A stretch of 36,511 bases of DNA, taken from assembly GCA_010030205.1 (NCBI GenBank), contig RGQD01000010.1, positions 1 to 36,511 of the forward strand. Reading direction: 5' to 3'. This document shows, in pieces, positions 9,223 through 16,695 of the stretch (positions are counted from its first letter, which is position 1; every line of letters begins with the position of its first letter). The notes under the pieces were generated by a model. The model worked only from the letters and a program-made list of their open reading frames with translations. It was not told the DNA's origin and searched no databases. Source of the stretch: Betaproteobacteria bacterium (GTDB lineage Bacteria; Pseudomonadota; Gammaproteobacteria; Burkholderiales; Burkholderiaceae_C). A program made the position numbers and the translations under genes.

Positions 9223-10173
9223 TCACGCATCGGGCTGCATCGCCCGCTGGTGGCGCTCGATGAACTCCTGGTAGGTGTCGATGCCGCGCAACTGCAGGAT
9301 GGTGTTGCGCACCGCCGCTTCTACCAACACGGCCAAGTTGCGACCGGCATCCACGGTGATCACCGCCTTGCGCACCGGGATGCCCATGATGTCCTCGTAC
9401 AGCGGTTCATAGGGCAGGCGTTCGAATTCACGCTCCATCGTCTCCTTGCGCACCAGATGGACGATCAGCTTGAGCCGCATCTTGCGCCGCACTGCGGTCT
9501 CGCCGAAAATGGCCCGGATGTCGAGCAGGCCGATGCCGCGCACCTCCAACAGATTGAGCAACAGGTCCGGACAGCGACCTTCGAGCGCGCTTTGCGAGAT
9601 CTTGTAGAAATCCACTGCGTCGTCGGCGACCAAGCCATGGCCGCGCGAGATCAGCTCCAGCCCTAGCTCGCTCTTTCCCAGCCCTGACTCGCCGGTCAGC
9701 AACACGCCCAGGCCGAGGATGTCCATGAACACGCCGTGTCGGGTCAGGCGATCGGCGAACAGTTGCGCCAGGTAGGTTCGCACGATGTCGATCACGTGGC
9801 CGGCAGAGTCGGCGGTGACAAACAAGGGAATCTCGGCTCGGTCGCACATGGCGACCAAGCGCACGGGCGGGGTGACGCCATCGGCAGCGATCAGCACGGG
9901 TGGCTCAAGCGTGACGATGCGCGAGATCCTGCGTTCTTGGTCTTCAGGCGTCGATTGAGAAAGGTACGCCACCTCGCGCCGGCCGACGATTTGAACCCGG
10001 TAGGGGTGGATGTAGTTGAGATAGCCCACCAAGTCGGCGGCCGATTGGGCATCTCGAACGGCCGCTTCGTCGAAGCGCCGCTCAGGATGGGCATGACCGG
10101 CGATCCACTCCCAGCGCAGCAATTCGCGGTGGGCCTCGAACAGCGCCTCGGCGCTGATCGATGTCGGTTTCAT
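9223..10173 (-). CDS. hprK: HPr kinase/phosphorylase
   Basis: 316 residues, normal length. HprK/P phosphorylates and dephosphorylates a serine of HPr; in proteobacteria it belongs to regulatory rather than sugar-transport PTS circuits. The N-terminal domain runs to about residue 130. The catalytic part has RHGVFMDI (His146 region), the P-loop GESGLGKSE at 161-169, LVADDAVDF at 181-189 and the signature [16 protein letters not shown] at about residues 208-223. It lies 31 bases downstream of ptsN on the same strand, the classical hprK-ptsN pairing. No HPr gene (ptsH) is in the window. Confidence 0.96.
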   Translation of the reverse strand: MKPTSISAEALFEAHRELLRWEWIAGHAHPERRFDEAAVRDAQSAADLVGYLNYIHPYRVQIVGRREVAYLSQSTPEDQERRISRIVTLEPPVLIAADGVTPPVRLVAMCDRAEIPLFVTADSAGHVIDIVRTYLAQLFADRLTRHGVFMDILGLGVLLTGESGLGKSELGLELISRGHGLVADDAVDFYKISQSALEGRCPDLLLNLLEVRGIGLLDIRAIFGETAVRRKMRLKLIVHLVRKETMEREFERLPYEPLYEDIMGIPVRKAVITVDAGRNLAVLVEAAVRNTILQLRGIDTYQEFIERHQRAMQPDA

Positions 10174-10204
10174 CGGCGGCCCGTCGCGCTGCCAGTGGCT
10201 GCGC

Positions 10205-10675
10205 TCATGCTGCGGACTTCAGGGGTGCCCAATCGGCGATCAGCTTGTGCAGCGCCGATGCATCCTCTGCCAGTTTGAGGCGCTCGCGCAAGTCGCGGTC
10301 TGACAGCATTTCGGCGATCTCGGACAGTATCTCGAGGTGCCGCTGGGTGGCCGCTTCGGGCACCAGCAGGAAGATCAGCAGGCTGACCGGCTCGTCGTCG
10401 GGGGCGTCGAAGGGAATGGGTTGAGCGACCCGCATCACCGCAGCCAATGGATTCTTCAGGCCTTTGATGCGGCCGTGCGGGATCGCAACGCCGTGGCCTA
10501 GGCCGGTCGAGCCCAGTCGCTCGCGAGCGAAGAGGTTGTCGGTGATCGTGGCCCGGGCAATCGCGTGGTGGTTTTCGAACAACACGCCGGCGTGCTCGAA
10601 CACACGCTTCTTGCTGGTGGCTTCGATGCCAACCAACACATTGGCGGCGGGCAAGATGGCGGTGAGACGGTTCAT
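10205..10675 (-). CDS. ptsN: PTS IIA-like nitrogen regulatory protein PtsN (EIIA-Ntr)
   Basis: 156 residues, typical size. EIIA-Ntr receives phosphate from the nitrogen PTS and regulates partner proteins such as potassium transporters and kinases in other proteobacteria. The phosphorylated histidine is His67 in [33 protein letters not shown] near residues 97-118 and the C-terminal helices complete the EIIA type-2 fold. A clear sigma70-like promoter lies upstream (10741-10768), separated from hpf by a terminator, so ptsN-hprK seems to be its own unit. Confidence 0.95.
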   Translation of the reverse strand: MNRLTAILPAANVLVGIEATSKKRVFEHAGVLFENHHAIARATITDNLFARERLGSTGLGHGVAIPHGRIKGLKNPLAAVMRVAQPIPFDAPDDEPVSLLIFLLVPEAATQRHLEILSEIAEMLSDRDLRERLKLAEDASALHKLIADWAPLKSAA

Positions 10676-10740
10676 GACGTTCCCCCGTTTGCTTGCCGTT
10701 TCTGAGCGGGCGCAACAACGGGTCGTGTGACAGAAAAATG

Positions 10741-10768
10741 ATTATAGAAACGCATTGCTGCACCGCAA
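10741..10768 (-). promoter_or_regulatory. Probable sigma70 promoter of ptsN-hprK
   Basis: On the minus strand a perfect TATAAT (-10, bases 10741-10746) is preceded 16 bases upstream by TTGCGG (-35 candidate, 10763-10768). It lies about 65 bases before the ptsN start and just downstream of the hpf terminator, the expected place for an independent promoter. The -10 is strong; the -35 matches only in its first three bases. An AT-rich stretch (ATCATTTTTC) follows the -10. Confidence 0.65.
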
Positions 10769-10830
10769 TGAAAGCCATCACAGAATCGTTGAGCTGTTGT
10801 CACGATGCCTCAGTTGTGGCGTGGCGGCAA

Positions 10831-10857
10831 AGGAAAACGGCCCCCTCTGGGGCCGTT
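10831..10857 (-). terminator. Rho-independent terminator of hpf
   Basis: Bases 10836-10857 form a perfect 9-bp stem, AACGGCCCC paired with GGGGCCGTT, around a 4-base loop. Read on the minus strand the hairpin is followed by TTCCTTT. It lies 14 bases past the hpf stop, in the right orientation to end the hpf transcript before ptsN. Confidence 0.8.
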
Positions 10858-10871
10858 CTGTGCCGTCAGGC

Positions 10872-11213
10872 TCAGACCAGATCGGTATCCAGCCGCTTTG
10901 CCCCTGGGTGGTGATGGTCTTGCAACTTATCCTTGTGGCGGCAGACTTGGCGATCAAGCTTGTCCATCAGTTGATCGATGGCTGCGTAGAGGTCTTCGTG
11001 AGATTGCTCGACAAAAATGTCCTTTCCCTTGACATGGAGTGTCACTTCGGCCTTCTGCCGTCGCTCCTTCTCCTTGAGTTTCTCGACTGTCAGCAGAACA
11101 CTGATGTCGACCACCTGATCAAAATGCCTGGTGACCCGATCCAGTTTGCTGAGCACGTACTCGCGCAGGGCCGGTGTCACGTCCAGATGGTGTCCGCTGA
11201 TCGTCAGGTTCAT
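10872..11213 (-). CDS. hpf: Ribosome hibernation promoting factor
   Basis: 113 residues, matching short-type HPF/YfiA proteins. It binds the 30S subunit and drives ribosome dimerisation or silencing in stationary phase. [20 protein letters not shown] opens the protein, followed by [45 protein letters not shown] and the basic [12 protein letters not shown], all family hallmarks. An AAAGGA ribosome site lies about 8 bases before the ATG. In Burkholderiales rpoN often lies directly upstream, but here there is a gap and a divergent regulator instead. Confidence 0.95.
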   Translation of the reverse strand: MNLTISGHHLDVTPALREYVLSKLDRVTRHFDQVVDISVLLTVEKLKEKERRQKAEVTLHVKGKDIFVEQSHEDLYAAIDQLMDKLDRQVCRHKDKLQDHHHPGAKRLDTDLV

Positions 11214-11593
11214 CGGATCTTCCTTTCAAGAGGTTGTCGGAAACTGGGCGAGCCGCAACGGTTGACCGCTGTAGCTTGGCTCATCGCCCGGGTCCAGTGT
11301 GCACCTGTTTTCGGGCCCGTGACAAGTGCGCCACGCGATCTTTGTCAACTCCACGATCCCGGCCCGCTTGTGGCGCCTGATCCTGACTGGCAACTTGTCG
11401 CCGCATCAGGCTGTAATTTTCAACAGATGCCACGCGAATCGACCTAGCGCTGCGGAAACGCGGTAGAGTGCAGCAGTGCGGCGTGGATTCCAAACTGATC
11501 GCGAATGTTGAGCGCTTGGTCGGATTCTCAGTTCTGCTGCGTATGCCGATCGGCCTGCGCCATTTTCACCGGGGCACATGTTTTCGCAGCAGC
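11214..11593. other. Intergenic gap between hpf and the divergent regulator
   Basis: 380 bases without a convincing gene. It must hold the divergent start signals of hpf (minus) and the helix-turn-helix/receiver gene (plus). I see no good -35/-10 pair, no sigma54 GG-N10-GC site and no repeat. The short frames here have no recognisable protein and poor starts. The regulator frame stays open upstream from 11594 to a GTG at 11468, so the gap may be shorter than drawn. Confidence 0.5.
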
Positions 11594-12220
11594 ATGAGAA
11601 AAAGCGCGACGAATGACGATGTGTTGTCGACCCGTGAAGCTGCTGAGCGCTTGGGGGTAGCGTTGCGTACGATCCAGCTGTGGGTCGAAGCCGGCGTTCT
11701 GCCAGCTTGGAAGACGGCAGGCGGACATCGGAGGATTTCGCGCCAAGCGGTCGAACGCTTGATGGGGCAGCGCCGAATCGCGCTGTCAGACGATTCGACC
11801 TACCTGCCCGCCGTGGGGCGGGCCGATGCGCGGCTTCGGGTGATGGTGGTCGAGGATGAGCCCGAGTTGCTGAGGCTGTTCGTGATGATGATCGACAGCT
11901 GGGAGTTGCCGGTGATCGTGACCCCCGCAGGCAATGGTTTCGAGGCCTTGCTCCTGATCGGGCAGCAAGCGCCCGATCTGCTGATGACCGACCTCAACAT
12001 GCCCGGCATGGATGGCTTCAAGATGATTGCCTCGCTTCGCACGGTTGCCTCAGCATTTGATGACATGGAAATCGTGGTGGTGACGGCGCTGACGGCTGAG
12101 GAAATCGGGCGCCGCGGCGGTCTGCCCGAAGGTGTGAGGGTGTTTCGCAAGCCTTTGCCCTTCGACGAGTTGGAGTCATTGATGCGAGGCCGAACGGCCT
12201 CGTTGGCGTCTGTCACGTGA
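11594..12220 (+). CDS. Excisionase/MerR-like helix-turn-helix protein fused to a receiver domain
   Basis: 208 residues from ATG 11594. Residues 9-58 form a helix-turn-helix of the excisionase/BldC/MerR type (LSTREAAERLGVALRTIQLW, then GHRRISRQAVERLM). Residues 82-200 form a two-component receiver with an acidic pocket (E87, D88, E89), a phospho-acceptor Asp133 in LLMTDLNMPGMDG, a switch Thr164 and Lys186 in FRKP. All receiver residues needed for phosphorylation are present. The order, DNA-binding domain first and receiver last, is the reverse of ordinary response regulators. The start is uncertain: the frame is open back to a GTG at 11468, and neither start has a strong ribosome site. The domain begins a few residues after Met 11594, so I prefer that start. 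No histidine kinase is nearby. The target is unknown. Confidence 0.82.
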   Translation: MRKSATNDDVLSTREAAERLGVALRTIQLWVEAGVLPAWKTAGGHRRISRQAVERLMGQRRIALSDDSTYLPAVGRADARLRVMVVEDEPELLRLFVMMIDSWELPVIVTPAGNGFEALLLIGQQAPDLLMTDLNMPGMDGFKMIASLRTVASAFDDMEIVVVTALTAEEIGRRGGLPEGVRVFRKPLPFDELESLMRGRTASLASVT

Positions 12221-12337
12221 GCGCGCTGCGCTGGAACTTGTGATCCGGGTCTGGCAACACCAGGTGAACCAGCTGCTGGATCACCATGATGGCAAGCGAC
12301 AGACTGCGTCAGCGACGAATTCTCCGGAGCCTCGGCG

Positions 12338-12709
12338 ATGAAACGATTGCTGATCGTTGAAGATCAGGCTGACATCCGCAAGCTGATCCGCATGACCCTC
12401 GAATTCGAGGATTACGACATCCACGAGGCCGTCAATGGGGTCGAGGGCCTGCGCAAGGCGATCGAGATCACGCCCGACTTGATCCTGTTGGATGTGATGA
12501 TGCCGGGCGAATTGGATGGATTGGCGGTCTGCGCCCGCGTTCGCGCCGATCCCGCGCTGCAGCAGACCAAGGTTGTGTTGCTGTCGGCCCGCAGCCAACT
12601 GCAAGACTTCGAGGCCGGCACAAGGGCCGGCGCTGATGCTTATCTCGCCAAGCCATTCAGCCCGCTGCAGCTGATCGAGTCCATCGAGCGGCTGCTGCCT
12701 TGCGCCTGA
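12338..12709 (+). CDS. Single-domain response regulator (CheY-like receiver)
   Basis: 123 residues, just a receiver domain with no output domain. Acidic residues E8 and D9 (LLIVEDQ), phospho-acceptor Asp52 (LILLDVMMPG), Ser83 (VVLLSAR) and Lys105 (LAKPF) are all in place. Such proteins act as phosphate shuttles or bind a partner protein. It lies 117 bases after the helix-turn-helix/receiver gene on the same strand, and the two may share a pathway. No kinase or phosphotransferase gene is in the window, so the signal is unknown. The family is certain, the role is not. Confidence 0.9.
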   Translation: MKRLLIVEDQADIRKLIRMTLEFEDYDIHEAVNGVEGLRKAIEITPDLILLDVMMPGELDGLAVCARVRADPALQQTKVVLLSARSQLQDFEAGTRAGADAYLAKPFSPLQLIESIERLLPCA

Positions 12710-12747
12710 CCGGGTCGGTTTCGCCTCTGCGCCTCGAGTGCCGGTGA

Positions 12748-12753
12748 GATAAT
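12748..12753 (+). promoter_or_regulatory. Candidate -10 element for the corA leader
   Basis: GATAAT matches the TATAAT consensus at five of six positions. It lies about 35 bases before the folded leader and 160 bases before the corA start. No good -35 is visible at 16-18 bases upstream, so this is a weak call. Confidence 0.3.
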
Positions 12754-12785
12754 GGCAACCTTGTTTCGCAGGAGCAACGCATTGG

Positions 12786-12832
12786 ACCCCAGTCACCCTC
12801 GGTGACCGTCCACGCCAGGCTGGATCTGGGGT
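12786..12832 (+). ncRNA. Predicted structured RNA element in the corA leader
   Basis: Three helices pack against each other with almost no unpaired bases. P1 is ACCCCA (12786-12791) with TGGGGT (12827-12832). P2 is GTCACC (12792-12797) with GGTGAC (12801-12806) and a 3-base loop. P3 is GTCCA (12808-12812) with TGGAT (12821-12825) and an 8-base loop. This looks like a compact three-way junction. A further hairpin, GCGAG/CTCGC (12871-12883), lies between it and the corA ribosome site. It does not resemble the M-box magnesium riboswitch as I know it. Function as a regulatory leader is inference from position and structure only. Confidence 0.4.
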
Positions 12833-12911
12833 GAGGCGGTTTGCAGGACCTTATTCCCCGGATCATTGTGGCGAGCCCCTCGCAGCTTGCCGCCCAGCCC
12901 TGGAGCTCCTC

Positions 12912-13874
12912 ATGCTCAATGTCTTCACGCTGGTCCAAGGCCGGCTGGCGCAGCAAGAAATCGACAACCCCGCGATGCTGATCGAAGCGCGCCCGGTGTG
13001 GGTCGACCTCGAGTCACCTTTGGCGGTCGAAAAAGGCTGGATCGCTGCGCGATTCGGCCTGCAGATTCCAGACAACATCGTCGACGACGACCTGGAGGAG
13101 TCGGCGCGCTTCTACGAGGAAGACAACGGCGAACTGCACATACGCTCCGACTTCCTGATCGACGATGACGTGACCCCGCGCAATGTTCGGGTGGCTTTTA
13201 TTCTCAAGGACGGGGTGCTGTTCTCGGTCCATGGTGAAGACCTGCCGGTATTCCGTCTGCTGCGGCTGCGGGCACGGCGCACCCCCGCGATGATTGGCGA
13301 TGCCAAGGACGTGCTGCTCAAGCTCTACGATGCCGATGCCGAGTATTCGGCTGATGCGCTCGAAGGGATTTACGACAGCCTGGAAAGAGTCAGCGCGAGG
13401 GTGCTCAAGCAGGAGGTGGACGACGAAGCCGCTGGCGCTGCGCTGGGCGCGATTGCCAAGGAGGAAGACCTCAACGGCCGCATCCGGCGCAACGTGATGG
13501 ACACCCGGCGGGCGGTGAGTTTCATGATGCGCAGCCGCATGCTCAGTGCCGAGCAGTTCGAGGAGGCAAGGCAGATCCTGCGCGACATCGATTCGCTCGA
13601 CTCGCACACTGCTTTTGTGTTCGACAAGATCAACTTCCTGATGGACGCCACGGTCGGTTTCATCAACATCAACCAGAACAAGGTCATCAAGATCTTCTCG
13701 GTGGCCAGCGTGGCTTTGCTACCACCCACGTTGATCGCCAGCATCTACGGCATGAACTTCAAGTCCATGCCCGAGCTTGACCAGCCTTGGGGCTACCCGT
13801 TCGCACTGGCGCTGATGGTGGCGTCTGTGGCGGCGCCGTTCATCTATTTCCGCCGCAAGGGCTGGCTGCGCTGA
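12912..13874 (+). CDS. corA: Magnesium/cobalt transporter CorA
   Basis: 320 residues, normal for CorA. It is a pentameric inner-membrane channel for magnesium uptake. The N-terminal cytoplasmic funnel runs to about residue 260, with the long stalk helix near 205-260. Two membrane helices follow, the first ending in the signature YGMNF (GMN at 280-282), then the periplasmic loop MPELDQPWGYP and the second helix. The protein ends with the basic YFRRKGWLR. I chose the ATG at 12912 because it begins MLNVFTLVQG, as family members do, and has GGAG a few bases upstream. The upstream open frame overlaps the structured leader. Regulation through that leader is possible. Confidence 0.95.
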   Translation: MLNVFTLVQGRLAQQEIDNPAMLIEARPVWVDLESPLAVEKGWIAARFGLQIPDNIVDDDLEESARFYEEDNGELHIRSDFLIDDDVTPRNVRVAFILKDGVLFSVHGEDLPVFRLLRLRARRTPAMIGDAKDVLLKLYDADAEYSADALEGIYDSLERVSARVLKQEVDDEAAGAALGAIAKEEDLNGRIRRNVMDTRRAVSFMMRSRMLSAEQFEEARQILRDIDSLDSHTAFVFDKINFLMDATVGFININQNKVIKIFSVASVALLPPTLIASIYGMNFKSMPELDQPWGYPFALALMVASVAAPFIYFRRKGWLR

Positions 13875-13917
13875 GGCTGGACTGGGGACAGGACCTGCGT
13901 CCTGTCCCCAGCCAGCC
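13875..13917. repeat. Palindromic intergenic repeat, copy 1
   Basis: GGGGACAGGAC (13884-13894) and GTCCTGTCCCC (13899-13909) form a perfect 11-bp stem around CTGC. An outer stem, GGCTGG (13875-13880) with CCAGCC (13912-13917), encloses it. Bases 13887-13917 recur exactly as 13970-14000. It begins immediately after the corA stop. It could act as a transcription end or be a REP-like mobile repeat; no T-run follows. Confidence 0.75.
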
Positions 13918-13926
13918 GAAGGCTCT

Positions 13927-13944
13927 GCCCGCCTACGAGCGGGC
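13927..13944. repeat. Short hairpin between the two palindromic repeats
   Basis: GCCCGC (13927-13932) pairs perfectly with GCGGGC (13939-13944) around a 6-base loop. It lies between the two copies of the 31-bp repeat and may be part of the same repetitive unit. Confidence 0.5.
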
Positions 13945-13969
13945 AAGCTCCTGAGGCAGACCTAGAAGA

Positions 13970-14025
13970 GACAGGACCTGCGTCCTGTCCCCAGCCAGCC
14001 CAGCGCCCTGTCCCCAACCAGCCCA
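13970..14025. repeat. Palindromic intergenic repeat, copy 2 with partial third copy
   Basis: Bases 13970-14000 are identical to 13887-13917 over 31 bases, including the GACAGGAC/GTCCTGTC stem with loop CTGC. A partial third copy follows from about 14004 (CCTGTCCCCAACCAGCCCAG, with one difference in the CCAGCCAGCC part). The outer stem of copy 1 is not complete here. The spacing between the full copies is 52 bases. Confidence 0.75.
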
Positions 14026-14153
14026 GCGCTACCCGCAGTTCAGGGCTGGTCAGTTTGCACGGCCGGCGGTTCCCTGCAAATGTCCAGGGCATGACGAGCC
14101 GCGCGCGCAGGTACCCGGCCTAGAATCTCGCCATCGATTCACGAAAGACAGCG

Positions 14154-15020
14154 ATGCTTTACCCCGAACTCTTCAAGCAGCTCGAAGCCGTGCGCTGGAA
14201 CATGGACAGCGACATTGCCTGGGCCAACTTCGACGCCAGCCGGCTCAGCGACGCCCAGGCTCAGACCATCAAGATGAATGCCATCACCGAGTGGGCGGCG
14301 CTGCCGGCCACCGAGATGTTCCTGCGCGACAACCGCGATGACAGCGATTTCTCGGCTTTCATGAGTGTGTGGTTCTTCGAGGAGCAGAAGCACTCGCTGG
14401 TGCTGATGGAATACCTGCGCCGTTTCCGGCCCGAGTTGGTGCCCACCGAGGCCGAGTTGCACGAGGTGCGCTTCGAATTCGATCCGGCGCCGGCGCTGGA
14501 GACCTTGATGCTGCACTTTTGCGGCGAAATCCGCCTGAACCACTGGTATCGGCGTGCCGCCGAGTGGCACACCGAGCCTGTGATCCGCCAGATTTACGAG
14601 ACCCTGGCGCGCGACGAGGCGCGCCACGGTGGCGCGTACCTGCGCTACATGAAGCGCGCGCTGACGAAGTTCGGCGACGAGGCTCGTGCCGCCTTTGCCA
14701 AGGTCGGCGTGTTGATGGCCAGTGCGCGGCGCACTGCGCAGGCGCTGCACCCGACCAATCTGCATGTCAACCAGGCGCTGTTCCCGCGCGACACGGTGCA
14801 AAGCCGCCTGCCCGACCCGGCCTGGCTCGAGGTCTGGCTGGACCAGCAGATCCAGTTTGACAGTGTCTGGGAGAGCAAGGTCGTCGAGCGCATCCTGCAC
14901 AACATGAGCTTGCTGATGGAACGCAGCTTTGCCAGCGTGCAGGAGCTCAACCGCTACCGCAAGGAAGTCACGCTGCGGCTTGCCGCAGTCGCCCGGGACG
15001 CCGGCGCTCAACCCGCCTGA
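14154..15020 (+). CDS. Ferritin-like diiron protein, acyl-ACP desaturase-like fold
   Basis: 288 residues. It has the full ligand pattern of a ferritin-like diiron carboxylate protein: Glu46 (MNAITEWAALP), Glu77 and His80 (FFEEQKH), Glu125 (HFCGEIRLNHW), and Glu155 and His158 (ARDEARHGG). The spacing and the sequences around EExxH and DEARH resemble soluble acyl-ACP desaturases and R2-like proteins, which use two irons and oxygen. No signal peptide or membrane segment is visible, so it is probably cytoplasmic. The substrate is unknown; desaturase, oxygenase or a stress role are all possible. It stands alone, between the repeats after corA and a convergent glutathione S-transferase gene. Confidence 0.8.
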   Translation: MLYPELFKQLEAVRWNMDSDIAWANFDASRLSDAQAQTIKMNAITEWAALPATEMFLRDNRDDSDFSAFMSVWFFEEQKHSLVLMEYLRRFRPELVPTEAELHEVRFEFDPAPALETLMLHFCGEIRLNHWYRRAAEWHTEPVIRQIYETLARDEARHGGAYLRYMKRALTKFGDEARAAFAKVGVLMASARRTAQALHPTNLHVNQALFPRDTVQSRLPDPAWLEVWLDQQIQFDSVWESKVVERILHNMSLLMERSFASVQELNRYRKEVTLRLAAVARDAGAQPA

Positions 15021-15039
15021 GCGCGCAGCGTCGTCCGGG

Positions 15040-15696
15040 TCAGGCCGGCTTGGCGGCCATGCGAGCAGCGTCGGCCTTCTTGTCGGCATCGACCTTCTGC
15101 GCGTGCGGACGCGCGCCGACCACCGCGGCGTAGGCTTTCCAGTCGATGCCGCCTGCGGCCAGCATGTCCTCGCCCAGCACCTTCTTGGTGGCCAGGGCCA
15201 CCAGCGGCAGGCTCACATAGGCCGCGCAGTCGGCCAGCGTGAAGCTGTCGCCCGCCACATAGGGTCCGAACTTGGCCAGGCGCTTGAACGCGGGGATGCT
15301 CTTGGCGAGTTGCTTGCGCACCCGATCCTGGGTTTCTTCGCTGACCGTGCCGCCGAAGAAAGCCTGCTTGTAGAGCTCGCGAGCGACCAACTCAAGGTGC
15401 ATTTCGATGAAGGTGCACAGTTCGCGAACCTTGGCGGCGGCAAACGGGTCGGCCGGGACCAAGGGATGCGCGGGATAGGCCGCTTCCAGGTAGTCGTTGA
15501 TCACCTGGCTTTCGCACAGCACGCCCTGCTCGGTGCGGATGAAAGGCACCTTGCCCAGCGGCGTCGCGCTGAGCACGGCCTCGTCGCTGGAGCCCGTCAT
15601 CGCCAGCTCTTCCTGGAACGGAATGCCTTTTTCCAGCAAGGCCAGCTTGACCTTGTTGTAGTAGTTCGAAACGCTGAAGCCGCAGAGCGTGATCAT
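15040..15696 (-). CDS. Glutathione S-transferase family protein
   Basis: 218 residues, the normal size. An N-terminal thioredoxin-like domain (ITLCGFSVSNYYNKVKLAL, then LGKVPFIRTEQGVLCESQVI with the cis-Pro and the Glu-Ser that hold glutathione) is followed by an all-helical C-terminal domain. That domain contains GDSFTLADCAAYVSLPL, the N-capping motif of the family. I chose the ATG at 15694-15696 because GAGGA lies 8 bases upstream; an alternative TTG adds five residues. The C-terminus is Lys/Ala-rich. The substrate cannot be named from sequence. Confidence 0.9.
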   Translation of the reverse strand: MITLCGFSVSNYYNKVKLALLEKGIPFQEELAMTGSSDEAVLSATPLGKVPFIRTEQGVLCESQVINDYLEAAYPAHPLVPADPFAAAKVRELCTFIEMHLELVARELYKQAFFGGTVSEETQDRVRKQLAKSIPAFKRLAKFGPYVAGDSFTLADCAAYVSLPLVALATKKVLGEDMLAAGGIDWKAYAAVVGARPHAQKVDADKKADAARMAAKPA

Positions 15697-15777
15697 GGGA
15701 GTGGTCCTCAAGTGGGTTGACCGGGTTGAGTCTAGGCCAGCGCGTAACCGAGGGCCGGACGCCCAAGTGACAGCGTC

Positions 15778-16695
15778 TCAGCGCTGCGGTCGGTTGACCA
15801 GCGCGATGCCCGCCACCACCGCGGCGCAGGCCACGGCCAGCCGCAGCGTCAAGGGCTCGCCGAGCAGCAGCACGCCGGCCAGCAGGCCGAACAGTGGCGT
15901 CAGCATCGTGAACGACGAGACCTGGGTCGCGGGGTAGTGACGCACCAGCCAGAACCACAGCAAGTAGCTGATGAATGTGACGACCACGGTCTGGAAAGCC
16001 ATCAGCAGCAGCGGCTGTGCGCCCAGAGAACTTGGCGCTGGCCAGACCTCGCCTGCGGCCAGCGAGGCCGCCACCAGCAGCAAGCCCGACACGCCGAGCT
16101 GGTAGAGCAAGGTCTGCTCAGGCGATGCGCCGGTCAAACGGCTGCCGCGGATGACCAGCGTGGTGCCGCCCCACAGCAGCGCTGCCGCGATGCCCAGCGC
16201 ATCGCCCAGCCACTGGCGGTCGCCGCCGCCGGTGAGCCCTTCGGCAAAGGCCCAGGTCACGCCGCACAGCGCCGCTGCCAAGCCCAGCAACTGCACTGCG
16301 CTGGGCCGTTCGGTCTTGGCTACCAGCGGCATGCCCAGCGCGACGACGAAAGGAGCTGCGTAGATGAACACGACCATGCGTGACGCGGTGGTGAACTGCA
16401 GGCCGATGAAGATGCAAGCGAACTCGAGTCCGAACAGCGCCCCGGCCAGCAAGCCCGCGCCCAGCGTGCCGTTGCGCGGTGACAGTGACAGCCCGCGCCA
16501 GCGGGCCCACAGCGCGACCAGCAGCGCTGCGCCCAGCGATCGCACCCCCGCCTGGATCAGCGGGGGCACGTCGTGCAAGGTGAGTTTGGTCGCGACATGG
16601 TTCAGACCCCAGAGCGCGCAGCACAGCAGCAAGCTGGCGATGGCCACGCCGTCGAGGCTTGTTCTTCGTTCAGTCATGGGGTTGATGCTAACCAT
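15778..16695 (-). CDS. EamA/DMT family transporter
   Basis: 305 residues with about ten hydrophobic helices in two EamA repeats, the layout of drug/metabolite transporters in the inner membrane. The first repeat begins LLLCCALWGLNHVATKLTL, and the second ends with TMLTPLFGLLAGVLLLGEPL, typical of the family's last helices. The substrate is unknown. Two starts are possible: ATG 16695, overlapping the rhombosortase stop by 8 bases, or ATG 16677 (MTERRTS), 10 bases after that stop. Neither has a clear ribosome site. It is the last gene in a run with glnE and the rhombosortase. Confidence 0.87.
   Translation of the reverse strand: MVSINPMTERRTSLDGVAIASLLLCCALWGLNHVATKLTLHDVPPLIQAGVRSLGAALLVALWARWRGLSLSPRNGTLGAGLLAGALFGLEFACIFIGLQFTTASRMVVFIYAAPFVVALGMPLVAKTERPSAVQLLGLAAALCGVTWAFAEGLTGGGDRQWLGDALGIAAALLWGGTTLVIRGSRLTGASPEQTLLYQLGVSGLLLVAASLAAGEVWPAPSSLGAQPLLLMAFQTVVVTFISYLLWFWLVRHYPATQVSSFTMLTPLFGLLAGVLLLGEPLTLRLAVACAAVVAGIALVNRPQR

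Noticed and set aside
11281-11493. Short frame between hpf and the regulator on the minus strand
   Set aside because: 70 codons without ribosome site, domain or protein-like composition.
12784-12832. Known magnesium riboswitch (M-box) before corA
   Set aside because: The element is far too short and lacks the M-box layout; kept only as an undefined structured leader.
13875-14025. Possible CRISPR array
   Set aside because: Only two full repeat copies and one partial one, strongly palindromic, with a hairpin-containing spacer and no cas genes nearby.
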